Shown here: positions 27,572 through 36,035 of the stretch, in pieces
Layout of the letters: each line of letters begins with the position of its first letter
Position numbering within the stretch: position 1 is the stretch's first letter
NCBI GenBank assembly: GCA_039198225.1
Contig: JBCCTQ010000016.1
Span: 19,608-83,607 of the forward strand
DNA length: 64,000 nt
Direction of reading: 5' to 3'
Origin: JASJAR01 sp039198225
GTDB taxonomy: Bacteria > Pseudomonadota > Alphaproteobacteria > Rhodobacterales > Rhodobacteraceae
Position numbers and translations under genes: made by a program
The notes under the pieces: generated by a model
What the model was told of the DNA's origin: nothing
What the model saw: the letters and a program-made list of their open reading frames with translations, nothing else
The model's database searches: none

Positions 27572-27587
27572 TTGCATACGTATTCAA
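27572..27587. promoter_or_regulatory. GntR-type operator candidate upstream of the hisD-like/cupin operon
   Basis: TTGCATACGTATTCAA is an inverted repeat with a single mismatched pair (positions 4 and 13), of the TTGnATACGTATnCAA kind recognised by many GntR (FadR-subfamily) repressors. It is 41 bases upstream of the hisD-like ATG. No GntR gene is in the window, so the regulator is unknown. Confidence 0.45.
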
Positions 27588-27627
27588 AATCGATATCCTC
27601 AGGTCGAAAGATGCGAAAGGGCGCGCC

Positions 27628-28956
27628 ATGGCCATCACCTATCTCAAAGAAGGAAAGCCCGATGCGGAGCGGGCCGAAGACGACGCGAAAGTTCGCTCGA
27701 TCGTCGAAACCACGCTCCGGGAGATCGAGGCGGGCGGCGATGGGGCGGTGCGGTCCCTATCGGAAAAGTTCGACGGCTATGCGCCACAGCGGTTCCGTCT
27801 CAGTCAAGACGAGATCGATGGGCTGATCGGACAACTCTCGAGCCGCGAACTTGCGGATATCAAGTTTGCCCAAGAACAGGTCGTGGCTTTTGCCCGGGCC
27901 CAGCGGGCCTCGATGACCGATATCGAAGTCGAAACGATGCCGGGCGTCATCCTCGGCCATAAGAACATCCCGGTCCAATCTGTGGGGTGTTATGTGCCGG
28001 GAGGCAAGTTTCCGATGGTGGCCTCTGCCCATATGTCGGTGGCGACAGCCTCAGTGGCCGGGGTGCCCCGGATCGTGGCCTCGACCCCGCCCTTCGAAGG
28101 CAAGCCCAATCCGGGCGTCATCGCAGCCATGCACCTAGGCGGTGCCCACGAGATCTACGTCCTCGGCGGGATCCAGGCTGTGGGGGCCATGGCGCTCGGC
28201 ACCGAGACCCTCGATCCGGTCCATATGCTCGTCGGCCCCGGCAACGCCTTTGTCGCCGAGGCCAAGCGCCAGCTTTACGGCCGGGTGGGGATCGACCTCT
28301 TTGCCGGGCCGACCGAGACCATGGTGATCGCCGACGAGACCGTCGATGGCGAGATCTGCGCCACGGATCTTCTGGGCCAGGCCGAGCACGGTTACAATTC
28401 TCCGGCTGTTCTCGTGACCAATTCCGAGAAGCTCGCCAAAGACACGCTCGCCGAGATAGACCGGATCCTCGCGATCCTCCCCACCGCCGACACGGCGCGG
28501 ACCTCTTGGGAGGATTACGGCGAGGTCATCGTCTGTGACACCTACGACGAGATGCTCGAAGTGGCCGACGATATCGCCTCGGAACATGTTCAGGTCATGA
28601 CTGACCGGGATGATTGGTTTCTCGAGAACATGACGTCTTACGGAGCGCTTTTCCTTGGACCTCGCACCAACGTGGCCAATGGCGACAAGGTCATCGGCAC
28701 CAACCACACGCTCCCCACCAAGAAGGCCGGCCGCTAGACCGGCGGGCTCTGGGTCGGGAAATTCCTCAAAACCCATAGCTACCAAAAAGTCCTGACGGAC
28801 GAGGCCGCCACATTGATCGGGGAATACGGCTCCCGCCTTTGCATGCTCGAAGGCTTCGTGGGCCATGCCGAACAATGCAACATCCGTGTCCGCCGCTATG
28901 GCGGGATCAACGTGCCCTACGGGACCGGGGCACCCTACCGGGAGGCCGCAGAATGA
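27628..28956 (+). pseudogene. Histidinol-dehydrogenase-family protein interrupted by one in-frame TAG
   Basis: NAD-linked Zn dehydrogenase of the HisD fold. The segment 27628-28734 encodes 369 residues with the family's catalytic SEH (Glu 319-His 320) and three zinc ligands (Gln 251 and His 254 in QAEHGYNSP, Asp 353 in NGDK). TAG at 28735-28737 replaces the conserved Tyr of the usual RYTGGLW motif. In the same frame the sequence continues TGGLWVGKFLKT ... GFVGHAEQCN ... RYGGINVPYG for 72 codons to TGA 28954-28956, and includes the fourth zinc ligand (His 413). That TGA overlaps the next gene's ATG. It may be a nonsense mutant, a sequencing error, or a readthrough gene. The context suggests a catabolic paralogue (HpsN-like) rather than the histidine-biosynthesis enzyme. 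Confidence 0.85.
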
Positions 28957-29933
28957 AAGACGGAAACGTAATGAGCCAAGCCGAGCTCGAAAAGCGCATC
29001 GTGCGCTACGGCGATCTGATCCCTTGCCGCACCGCCTTTATCGATGCCCATACGCCGGGCTCGGACCAAAAGGAAAACTTTACGATCATCGGGGGCGGGG
29101 TGTCGGAAGCGGCCGACCAGCATGTCCATATCGTCGATACGCCGGGCTTCAATATCGGCGCGGCTGGCCAGCCGCCGAAATGCCGGAACTCGCTCCATAC
29201 CCACCACACGGCAGAGGTGTTTTTCGTGCTCAAAGGCCGGTGGCGGTTTTTCTGGGGCCGCTACGGGACTGCGGGCGAAGTGGTGCTCGAAGAGGGCGAT
29301 ATCTTTAATATCCCGACAGACGTGTTCCGGGGTTTTGAGAATATCGGCAATGATTACGGGATGATCATGGCGATCCTCGGCGGCGACGATGCCGGGGGCG
29401 GCGTCGATTGGGCACCGCAAGTTATCGAAGAGGCCGGGGCCCATGGCCTGGTCCTGGGCGAGAACGGCAAGCTCTATGACACCAAGAAGGGGGCCTCGCT
29501 CCCCGAGGGCGTGGGTCCGATGCCACTTTTGACCGAGGAAGAATTGAAAGCCTTCCCCGAAACCCCCGCAACAGATGTCGTGCCCCGCTGGGTGGCCCGC
29601 TATTGGGACATGATGGCGCGCGCAGCCAAGGCGCCAGCTCGCGTGATCGGCGACGGTGCGATGATCCACGACAAGCCCGGTTTCGAGGTCGAATTTCTGA
29701 CGCGGGGCTCGGTGACGCCCGAACCCAAAACGATTGCGGCCCATGAGGTGTTGATGGTCGTCAAAGGCCATTGGCGGGTGAGTGTGGACGGGGCGGAAAC
29801 CGCGCTCGCACCTGGCGACACGCTTTTGGCTGCCCCGGGCGCAGAGGTGGGGCTCACTCCGTCTATGACCGGCGAGGCGAGCCTTTACCGGGTGCGCGCC
29901 ACGGCGGATGCGGCGGGGCCGACGCACCATTGA
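28953..29933 (+). CDS. Double-cupin protein coupled to the HisD-like gene
   Basis: A 326-residue protein with two cupin barrels. The first has the metal-type motif HTHHTAEVFFVLKGRWRFFWG around residue 85-105; the second, around residues 255-310, reads HEVLMVVKGHWRVSVDG and lacks most histidines. The layout resembles gentisate-dioxygenase-like or ectoine-synthase-like cupins, but no substrate can be given. ATG 28953 overlaps the full-length stop of the HisD-like frame (ATGA); ATG 28971 is a possible second start. The coupling suggests both act in one catabolic pathway. Confidence 0.8.
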   Translation: MKDGNVMSQAELEKRIVRYGDLIPCRTAFIDAHTPGSDQKENFTIIGGGVSEAADQHVHIVDTPGFNIGAAGQPPKCRNSLHTHHTAEVFFVLKGRWRFFWGRYGTAGEVVLEEGDIFNIPTDVFRGFENIGNDYGMIMAILGGDDAGGGVDWAPQVIEEAGAHGLVLGENGKLYDTKKGASLPEGVGPMPLLTEEELKAFPETPATDVVPRWVARYWDMMARAAKAPARVIGDGAMIHDKPGFEVEFLTRGSVTPEPKTIAAHEVLMVVKGHWRVSVDGAETALAPGDTLLAAPGAEVGLTPSMTGEASLYRVRATADAAGPTHH

Positions 29934-30231
29934 GTTAATCTGAGTTAGGCTGGCGGGCGGGATGCCAGGTTGAAACCCGCCCTACGCTTCGCTTGGCCCA
30001 TGCCCGACCCGCCTCGACGGGGGCAGGATGGCGTGTCTCGGCGCTTGAATTCTCAGGCTGGCGCCATTTTCGGCAACCGCGACTGTCACCGCGCTGTCAT
30101 GAACCGGGGTTAACCCTCCGCCAAACGACAAATCCATGGGGCTTGTCAGGCGGCAAACGCCATATATAGTTTAGCCAACCGGGGCGGTCCCCCCGCCGTG
30201 GACGGGAACCGAGGCTGAGGCATACGGGCGG
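29934..30231. other. Intergenic region upstream of the HNH gene
   Basis: About 300 bases with no supported gene. It contains an inverted-repeat-rich stretch (GGCGGG ... CCCGCC near 29951-29983) right after the cupin gene and a sigma-70-like promoter at 30143-30170 for the HNH gene. Confidence 0.5.
30143..30170 (+). promoter_or_regulatory. Sigma-70-type promoter candidate for the HNH gene
   Basis: TTGTCA (30143-30148), a 16-base spacer and TATAGT (30165-30170), 62 bases before the ATG. Confidence 0.5.
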
Positions 30232-30816
30232 ATGGACATCGAATTCAGGACGAGTTTTGTGCGCGAGCCGACCTCGCTTCGCCATCACCCGGCGCTGGTC
30301 CTCAACGCCGATTATCGCCCGCTCTCCTACTACCCGCTCTCGCTTTGGCCTTGGCAGGACGCCGTCAAAGCCGCCTGGCTCGACCGCGTCGATATCGTGG
30401 CCGAATATGACGAGGTCGTCCGTTCGCCCTCGACCGAGATCCGGATCCCCTCGGTTGTGGTCCTCAAAGACTACATCAAGCCCCAAAAGCGCGTGGCCTT
30501 CACCCGCTTCAACCTTTTTCTGCGGGACGAGTTTGCCTGCCAATATTGCGGCTCAAAAGGCGAATTGACCTTCGACCACGTGGTGCCCCGCTCCCGCGGC
30601 GGGACAACGACCTGGGAGAACGTCGTCGCGGCCTGCGCGCGGTGCAACCTTCGGAAAGGTTCGCGAAGCCTTAGGCAGGCGGGTCTCAGCCTTCGACGCT
30701 CGCCCCGCCAGCCCGGGGCGGAAGAGTTGCGTAACCAGGGCCGGAAGTTCCCGCCGAACCATCTCCATGCGACTTGGCTCGACTTTCTCTATTGGGACGC
30801 CGAACTCGAGGCCTGA
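30232..30816 (+). CDS. HNH endonuclease family protein
   Basis: A 194-residue protein with an HNH fold: the zinc-binding pairs CQYCG and CARCN bracket DHVVPRSRGGTTTWENVV (about residues 103-142). The N-terminal part (HHPALVLNADYRPLSYYPLSLWPW) is the conserved extension of a family found as a single chromosomal copy in many alphaproteobacteria and cyanobacteria. It is not linked here to a methylase or toxin, so a housekeeping DNA-processing role is more likely than restriction. Confidence 0.88.
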   Translation: MDIEFRTSFVREPTSLRHHPALVLNADYRPLSYYPLSLWPWQDAVKAAWLDRVDIVAEYDEVVRSPSTEIRIPSVVVLKDYIKPQKRVAFTRFNLFLRDEFACQYCGSKGELTFDHVVPRSRGGTTTWENVVAACARCNLRKGSRSLRQAGLSLRRSPRQPGAEELRNQGRKFPPNHLHATWLDFLYWDAELEA

Positions 30817-30819
30817 GGG

Positions 30820-32031
30820 CTAAATCCCGCTATCGGTCCGCAAGGAAAACCCGTTGCCCCGGAGCGTGCCCACGATCTCTTCCACGTGGTGGCGGTCCCG
30901 CGCTTCGATGACCACTTCAAGCTCGGCTTGTTTGAGTGCGACGGTCTGCATCATGCGCTGGTGGATCACCTCGATCACATTGGCCCCACTCTCGCCAATG
31001 ATCCGCGAAATGTCCGAAAGTTGCCCCGGCGTGTCGGCGATCTCGAAGGTGAGGCGCGCGATCCGTCCGTCGCGGACAAGACCCCGGAGGATCAGGGTCG
31101 ATAAAAGCCGGGAATCGATGTTGCCGCCGCAGATGACGAGCCCGACCTTTTTGCCGCGATAGGCGGCGAGGTTTTTCTTGATCACGGCCAAGCCTGCGCC
31201 GGGCGCCCCTTCGACCACCAGTTTTTCATTCGACAAAAGATCGAAAACCGCGTCTTCGATCTCGACTTCCGTGGCGCTGTCTACCCGGTCGACGAGGTTC
31301 TTGATGATCTCCACATTCGCTGCGGAAGGTTCTTTTACAGCGATCCCTTCGGCCAAGGTTTGGCCGCCGAAATGGGTATCGCCCCGGTCAAACCGCGCCT
31401 TTACTGCGTCGAACAACACGGCCTGGGCACCGACCAAAGTGATATCGGGTTTGAGGCCCTTGGCGGCCACGGCCATCCCGGCCAGAAGCCCGCCGCCGCC
31501 GATAGGTACGACGATCGCGTCAAGAAACGGAGCGTCTTCAAGCATCTCGAGCGCCACCGTGCCCTGGCCCGCCGCAATTGCAGCGTCATCGAATGGGTGG
31601 ACGACGGTGAGGCCCCTTTTTTCGGCCAGATCTAAGGTGAATTGGACGCTCTCGTCGAATTCCTTGCCGTGGAGTACGACTTCGGCCCCAAAGTCCTCAG
31701 TCCGTTTGGCTTTGTTAAAGGGCGTGCCTTCCGGCATCACGATCACTGACGGAATGCCGAGCCGAGAGGCGTGATAGGCCACCCCTTGCGCGTGATTGCC
31801 GGCCGAAAAGGCGATGACGCCCGCCCTTCTCTGTTCTTCGGTCAAGGTCAGAAGCTTGTTGAGTGAGCCACGGGCCTTGAACGAATTGGTGTGCTGGAGA
31901 TTTTCGAGTTTGAGATAGAGGTCGATGTCCAACTGGAGCGAAAGGCGGCTTGCGCGGATGATCGGGGTCCGGATCGTCGCATCGGCGATGACTTTATGGG
32001 CCTCGACCACGCTCTCATAGGTCAATGTCAT
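30820..32031 (-). CDS. ilvA: Threonine ammonia-lyase
   Basis: PLP enzyme deaminating threonine to 2-oxobutanoate. The PLP lysine lies in NSFKARGSLNKL (about residue 53), the phosphate loop is PIGGGGLLAG, and SAGNHAQGVAYHA is conserved. A single C-terminal ACT domain (residues about 325-400: RLTFEIADTPGQLSDISRII) makes it the TdcB/short IlvA type. ATG 32031 gives MTLTYESVVEAHKVI; the open extension upstream is basic and unlike the family. Biosynthetic or catabolic use cannot be decided from context. Confidence 0.9.
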   Translation of the reverse strand: MTLTYESVVEAHKVIADATIRTPIIRASRLSLQLDIDLYLKLENLQHTNSFKARGSLNKLLTLTEEQRRAGVIAFSAGNHAQGVAYHASRLGIPSVIVMPEGTPFNKAKRTEDFGAEVVLHGKEFDESVQFTLDLAEKRGLTVVHPFDDAAIAAGQGTVALEMLEDAPFLDAIVVPIGGGGLLAGMAVAAKGLKPDITLVGAQAVLFDAVKARFDRGDTHFGGQTLAEGIAVKEPSAANVEIIKNLVDRVDSATEVEIEDAVFDLLSNEKLVVEGAPGAGLAVIKKNLAAYRGKKVGLVICGGNIDSRLLSTLILRGLVRDGRIARLTFEIADTPGQLSDISRIIGESGANVIEVIHQRMMQTVALKQAELEVVIEARDRHHVEEIVGTLRGNGFSLRTDSGI

Positions 32032-32217
32032 GGGCCGCCTCCCGGCTCTTTCCGTCCGCCGTCTTTGCGGCCTCGCGTCCCTGGCGTGGGGGGCGGGGCT
32101 TGTCAACCTGGACCGGGGCGGATGTGCAAATGGCCAAATGTCTCAGACGTGACGGCCCTGCCGGGTGTTCAAAGGGCAGCAGGGGCCTTAAGTGCCCAAG
32201 GTCAATCGGGGCGGGAG

Positions 32218-33129
32218 ATGCGACGGGTGCTCATTTACATTCTCGGCGGGTTTGCCGCCTTGGCGCTCGGCCTGGCGGTGAACCATCTGAGGCTCGCCAC
32301 CGCGGCCGGTCCGCCGCCCAAAGCGGCCGAAAGCCTCCGGATCGCGAGCTACAACGTCCATTACATCGTGATGAACTGGGAAACCGGACGTTGGTCAGTG
32401 GGCGATTTCGAGCGCCGGAAAGGGCCGATGGACGCCACGTTCAAGGCGCTCGACACCGATCTGATCGCGTTTCAAGAAATGGAGAGTTTCCGGTGGGGGG
32501 GCGGCGACGGCGCCAACCTCGCGCGGGATTGGCTCTTGGCCGAGAACCCAAGCTACGGCGCCGCGGCCGTGGGGCCGGTGGAGGAATATCCCTCGACCCA
32601 GCCGATCTTCTACCGAAAGGATCGTCTGGAACCCGTTGAGCAAACGTTCTTTTTCTTCTCCGAGACCCCGGACGTGATCTATTCGCGGACCTTCAACGGC
32701 TCGTTCCCGGCATTTGCGTCTGTCGTTCAGTTTCGCGACCTGACCACGGGTGCTCTGTTCCGCGTCATCAACATACATACCGATTATGCCAGCCGGGAGA
32801 ATCGGCGCCGCTCGATCGACCTCGTGGCCGAGCGGGCCGCACCCTGGATCGCGGCCGGCGAGACGGTGTTTCTCGTCGGGGATTTCAATGCACTTTGGGG
32901 ATCGCGCTTGCAAAAGCGCCTCGAACGGGAAGGGTTTTCCTTCCTAAGGGCCCCCAAGGCGACATTCCATTTCGACCGCGGGCTCCATTTGTTCGCCGCA
33001 ATCGACCATATCGCGTTTTTCGGCGCGGCACGGCCTGTCGCCAGCCCTATGGTTTTTCAGAAAAAACTCGGCGCAGCTTGGCCGACGGATCACTATCCAC
33101 TACTTGCGGATTTCATGCTCGGAGAGTGA
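32218..33129 (+). CDS. Endonuclease/exonuclease/phosphatase family protein, membrane-anchored
   Basis: A 303-residue protein with an N-terminal signal anchor (RRVLIYILGGFAALALGLAV) and a DNase-I-like domain: RIASYNVHYIV, FQEMESFRWGG (metal Glu), NIHTDYASRENR, VGDFNALWGS, and the catalytic DHY in WPTDHYPLLADF. The GGGAG two bases before ATG 32218 is close, so the start is probable but not certain. Such proteins hydrolyse phosphodiesters of nucleic acids, lipids or inositols in the periplasm; the substrate is unknown. Confidence 0.82.
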   Translation: MRRVLIYILGGFAALALGLAVNHLRLATAAGPPPKAAESLRIASYNVHYIVMNWETGRWSVGDFERRKGPMDATFKALDTDLIAFQEMESFRWGGGDGANLARDWLLAENPSYGAAAVGPVEEYPSTQPIFYRKDRLEPVEQTFFFFSETPDVIYSRTFNGSFPAFASVVQFRDLTTGALFRVINIHTDYASRENRRRSIDLVAERAAPWIAAGETVFLVGDFNALWGSRLQKRLEREGFSFLRAPKATFHFDRGLHLFAAIDHIAFFGAARPVASPMVFQKKLGAAWPTDHYPLLADFMLGE

Positions 33130-33194
33130 CCGCGCCCTGATTGTCGCCATGCCTTTCAGGCGATCCCATTTCCATCGCCGGGACAGCTTGACCT

Positions 33195-33210
33195 ATGTTT
33201 ACGTAAACAT
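33195..33210. promoter_or_regulatory. Operator palindrome upstream of the L-threonate operon
   Basis: ATGTTTACGTAAACAT is a perfect 16-base palindrome, 56 bases before the ltnD ATG. TGTTTACGTAAACA is the kind of site bound by LacI-family repressors of sugar and sugar-acid operons. No LacI-type gene is in the window; the MarR gene downstream of the operon is the only nearby regulator. Confidence 0.6.
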
Positions 33211-33265
33211 TACCCATGGGGCAACGCGGTAACGTATGCATTGGCCGCGAAAAACGGGGGACCGC

Positions 33266-34162
33266 ATGAGTGCAATCGCCGTGATCGGCCTTGGATCCAT
33301 GGGCGATGGGATGGCAAAGTCGTGCTTGAGGGCGGGGCTTACGGTCCACGGTTTCGATGCTATGGCCGAGCGAGAAGAGGCCTTCCTTGCCACTGGCGGG
33401 GCGCCTGGGTCTTTGGCCGAGGTGGCGCCCGGTCTCGATGCGGTCCTCGTTGTTGTCCTAAACGCCGCGCAGACTGAAGACTTGCTTTTCGGGCCAGAAG
33501 GGATTGTGCCGCATCTGAAAAAAGGTGTGGTCGTCATCTCCTCGGCGACCGTCCCGCCGCGTTTTGCCCGGGCCATGGAAGCGCGTTCAAATGCGGCCGG
33601 GATCTCCTATCTCGATGCGCCAATTTCGGGGGGGTCGCTCAAGGCAGCCTCGGGCGAACTCACGGTTCTGGCCTCTGGCACGCCGGAAGCCTTTGCCGCG
33701 GCGGCCCCGGTGCTCGATGCGGTCGCCGAGACGGTTTTCCCTATGGGAGATGCCGCCGGGGCGGGTTCGGTGATGAAGGCGGTCAACCAGCTTCTGGCCG
33801 GGGTGCATGTCGCGGCGATGGGCGAGGCGCTTACCTTCGGCATGACCCAAGGGATCGCGCCGGAGATGTTCCTTGACGTGATTTCGAAATGTGCCGGCAC
33901 CTCCTGGGCCCTTGAAAACCGGGCTCCCCATGTGGTGGCGGGCGATTACGCGCCGCGCAGCCAAATTGATATCTGGCCGAAGGACCTTGGCATTGTGTTG
34001 TCTGCCGCCGCGGAGGCGGGATTTGAGGCCCCAATCGCCGCTGCGGCCCTCGCCCAATTTCAGCGTGCCGTCGAATTGGGTCTCGGGGCAGAGGACGATG
34101 CGGCCATCGCCAAAGTCTATGCCAGGGCCGTAGAGCTTACTCTGCCAGGGGAGGGAGAATGA
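33266..34162 (+). CDS. ltnD: L-threonate dehydrogenase
   Basis: NAD-dependent beta-hydroxyacid-dehydrogenase-family enzyme oxidising L-threonate at C2 to 2-oxo-tetronate. The 298-residue product begins with the Rossmann motif VIGLGSMGDGMAKS, has the substrate-binding DAPISGGSLKAASGELTVLASG and the catalytic-lysine helix GSVMKAVNQLLAGVH. Assignment to LtnD rather than another family member rests mainly on the operon with otnK, otnC and otnI. ATG 33266 follows a GGGGG stretch; the stop overlaps the otnK start. Confidence 0.88.
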   Translation: MSAIAVIGLGSMGDGMAKSCLRAGLTVHGFDAMAEREEAFLATGGAPGSLAEVAPGLDAVLVVVLNAAQTEDLLFGPEGIVPHLKKGVVVISSATVPPRFARAMEARSNAAGISYLDAPISGGSLKAASGELTVLASGTPEAFAAAAPVLDAVAETVFPMGDAAGAGSVMKAVNQLLAGVHVAAMGEALTFGMTQGIAPEMFLDVISKCAGTSWALENRAPHVVAGDYAPRSQIDIWPKDLGIVLSAAAEAGFEAPIAAAALAQFQRAVELGLGAEDDAAIAKVYARAVELTLPGEGE

Positions 34163-35391
34163 AACTCGGCTGCATCGGAGACGACTTCACCGGATCGAGC
34201 GATCTGGCCAATACCCTGGCCAAAGAGGGAATGCGGGTCGTTCAATATACAGGGATTCCCGAACACGCCGCGGAGGCGGACGTTGAAGCGGGTGTGATCG
34301 CCCTCAAATCCCGCTCTGTTCCGCCGGGTGACGCGGTGGCCCAATCGCTCGCCGCGCTCGATTGGCTTCTGGCCCAAGGGGCCAAACAGATCTTTTTCAA
34401 ATATTGCTCGACTTTCGATTCAACGGCTGAGGGCAATATCGGCCCCGTGGCCGACGCCCTGGCCGAAGCGCTCGGTGCGGACCGGGTGATCGTCTGCCCC
34501 GCTTTTCCCGGGATGGGGCGATCCGTCTATCAAGGCCATCTTTTCGTGGGCGACCGGTTGCTCAATGAAAGCGGGATGGAGCATCATCCGCTCACCCCGA
34601 TGAAAGATGCCGACATTCGCCGTTGGCTCGCGCCCCAGACCCGGCATGACGTGGGCCATGTGGACGCGGCCCGCGTCTTCGCTGGGGCGGAGGCCATTGC
34701 CGAGGGGCTCGCCCAAGAGGCCAAGGAGGGCAAGCGCCTGGTCGTGGTCGATGCGATCCGTGACCAGGATCTCCGCGAGATCGGTCGGGCGGCCAAGGAC
34801 CTCAAACTCGTCACCGGGGGCTCCGGTGTGGCCCTTGGACTTCCAGCGAATTTTGGCGCCACGCCACGGGCGCCCCAATGGGAGAGCCAGGCCGGAATGG
34901 CCCTGGTGCTGTCGGGGTCCTGTTCCACGGCGACCCGGGCCCAGGTCACCTATCACAGCGCGCGCCACCCGGCGCGGGAATTAGATGTCGGTGCCATTAT
35001 CGAAGGCCGGTTGTCAGCCGAAGACGCCTTGACTTGGGCCAAGGAGGCGGGCGGCCTGCCGCTCCTTTATTCCTCTGCCGATCCCGCTGCGGTGACCGAG
35101 ATCCAAGACCGATACGGTCGGGAGGCATCCGCCGCCGCGATCGAGGGGTTCTTTGCGGAGGCCGCGCGCCTCGCATTGTCTGCCGATATCACCCGGATCA
35201 TCACGGCGGGCGGGGAGACCTCGGGCGCGGTGGTCGAAGGGCTCGGATTGGCGGAACTCGCCATCGGCCCAGAAATCGACCCAGGCGTCCCGGCCCTCCG
35301 CGCTGGCCCGGATCTCGTCGTCGCGCTCAAAAGCGGGAATTTCGGCACCGAAGACTTCTTTGAAAAAGCCGACCGGGTCTTGGCAGGATGA
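34159..35391 (+). CDS. otnK: 3-oxo-tetronate 4-kinase
   Basis: Four-carbon acid sugar kinase (formerly DUF1537) phosphorylating 3-oxo-tetronate. The 410-residue protein shows the N-terminal LGCIGDDFTGSSDLANTL, the substrate region CPAFPGMGRSVYQGHLFVGDRLLNES, the linker VTGGSGVALGLP, and the C-terminal nucleotide-binding SGSCSTATRAQV and TAGGETSGAVVEGL. Overlaps of four bases with both ltnD and otnC imply one coupled operon. Confidence 0.92.
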   Translation: MKLGCIGDDFTGSSDLANTLAKEGMRVVQYTGIPEHAAEADVEAGVIALKSRSVPPGDAVAQSLAALDWLLAQGAKQIFFKYCSTFDSTAEGNIGPVADALAEALGADRVIVCPAFPGMGRSVYQGHLFVGDRLLNESGMEHHPLTPMKDADIRRWLAPQTRHDVGHVDAARVFAGAEAIAEGLAQEAKEGKRLVVVDAIRDQDLREIGRAAKDLKLVTGGSGVALGLPANFGATPRAPQWESQAGMALVLSGSCSTATRAQVTYHSARHPARELDVGAIIEGRLSAEDALTWAKEAGGLPLLYSSADPAAVTEIQDRYGREASAAAIEGFFAEAARLALSADITRIITAGGETSGAVVEGLGLAELAIGPEIDPGVPALRAGPDLVVALKSGNFGTEDFFEKADRVLAG

Positions 35392-36035
35392 CGGAGACCC
35401 AACTCCGCGAAGGGATTTGCCGGATGGCGGCATCGCTCTTTGACCGTGGACTGACCCATGGCAGCACGGGTAATATCTCGGCTCGAACCGAAGATGGCGG
35501 CCTTCTCGTCTCGCCGACCGGGACGAGTTTTGGCCGTCTCGATCCCGCGCGGCTCAGCCGATTTGATGCGGCCGGCACCCATATAGACGGCGACCGGCCC
35601 ACGAAGGAAATGCCCCTCCACACCGCGTTCTATGACACGCGGAGCGAGGCCGGTGCGGTGGTTCATCTGCATTCCTGCCATGCGGTGGCCTTGTCATTGA
35701 TGCCCGATCTCGACATGGAGAACTTCCTGCCGCCGCTGACGCCCTATGCGCTGATGCAGCTCGGCCGGGTCAAACTCCTGCCGGTTTTTCTTCCGGGCGA
35801 TCCGGCCATGGGCGAGGCGGTGCGGGGTCTTGCGGGCAAACGCTCTGCAGTGATGCTCGCCCATCACGGGCCCGTGGTCGCCGGCAAGGACGTGGAGGCG
35901 GCCTGTAACGCCATAGAAGAGCTCGAAGCCACCGCGAAACTTGCGCTCATCACCCGGGGTATGGGGGCTAGGACATTGTCCGATGCGGAGATCCAGGCCG
36001 TCGTGACGCGGTTTGATGTGGAGTGGGAGGCGTGA
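35388..36035 (+). CDS. otnC: 3-oxo-tetronate 4-phosphate decarboxylase (class II aldolase family)
   Basis: Zn-dependent aldolase-II-fold enzyme converting 3-oxo-tetronate 4-phosphate to dihydroxyacetone phosphate and CO2. The 215-residue protein has GLTHGSTGNISARTEDGGLL, the metal histidines in VHLHSCHAVALS and the later MLAHHGPVVAGK. Assignment follows the motif set plus the otnK/otnI neighbours. Its stop shares a base with the otnI ATG. Confidence 0.9.
   Translation: MTETQLREGICRMAASLFDRGLTHGSTGNISARTEDGGLLVSPTGTSFGRLDPARLSRFDAAGTHIDGDRPTKEMPLHTAFYDTRSEAGAVVHLHSCHAVALSLMPDLDMENFLPPLTPYALMQLGRVKLLPVFLPGDPAMGEAVRGLAGKRSAVMLAHHGPVVAGKDVEAACNAIEELEATAKLALITRGMGARTLSDAEIQAVVTRFDVEWEA

Noticed and set aside
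28735..28737. Pyrrolysine codon
   Set aside because: Known pyrrolysine proteins are methylamine methyltransferases; this site corresponds to a conserved Tyr, and no pyl genes are in the window.
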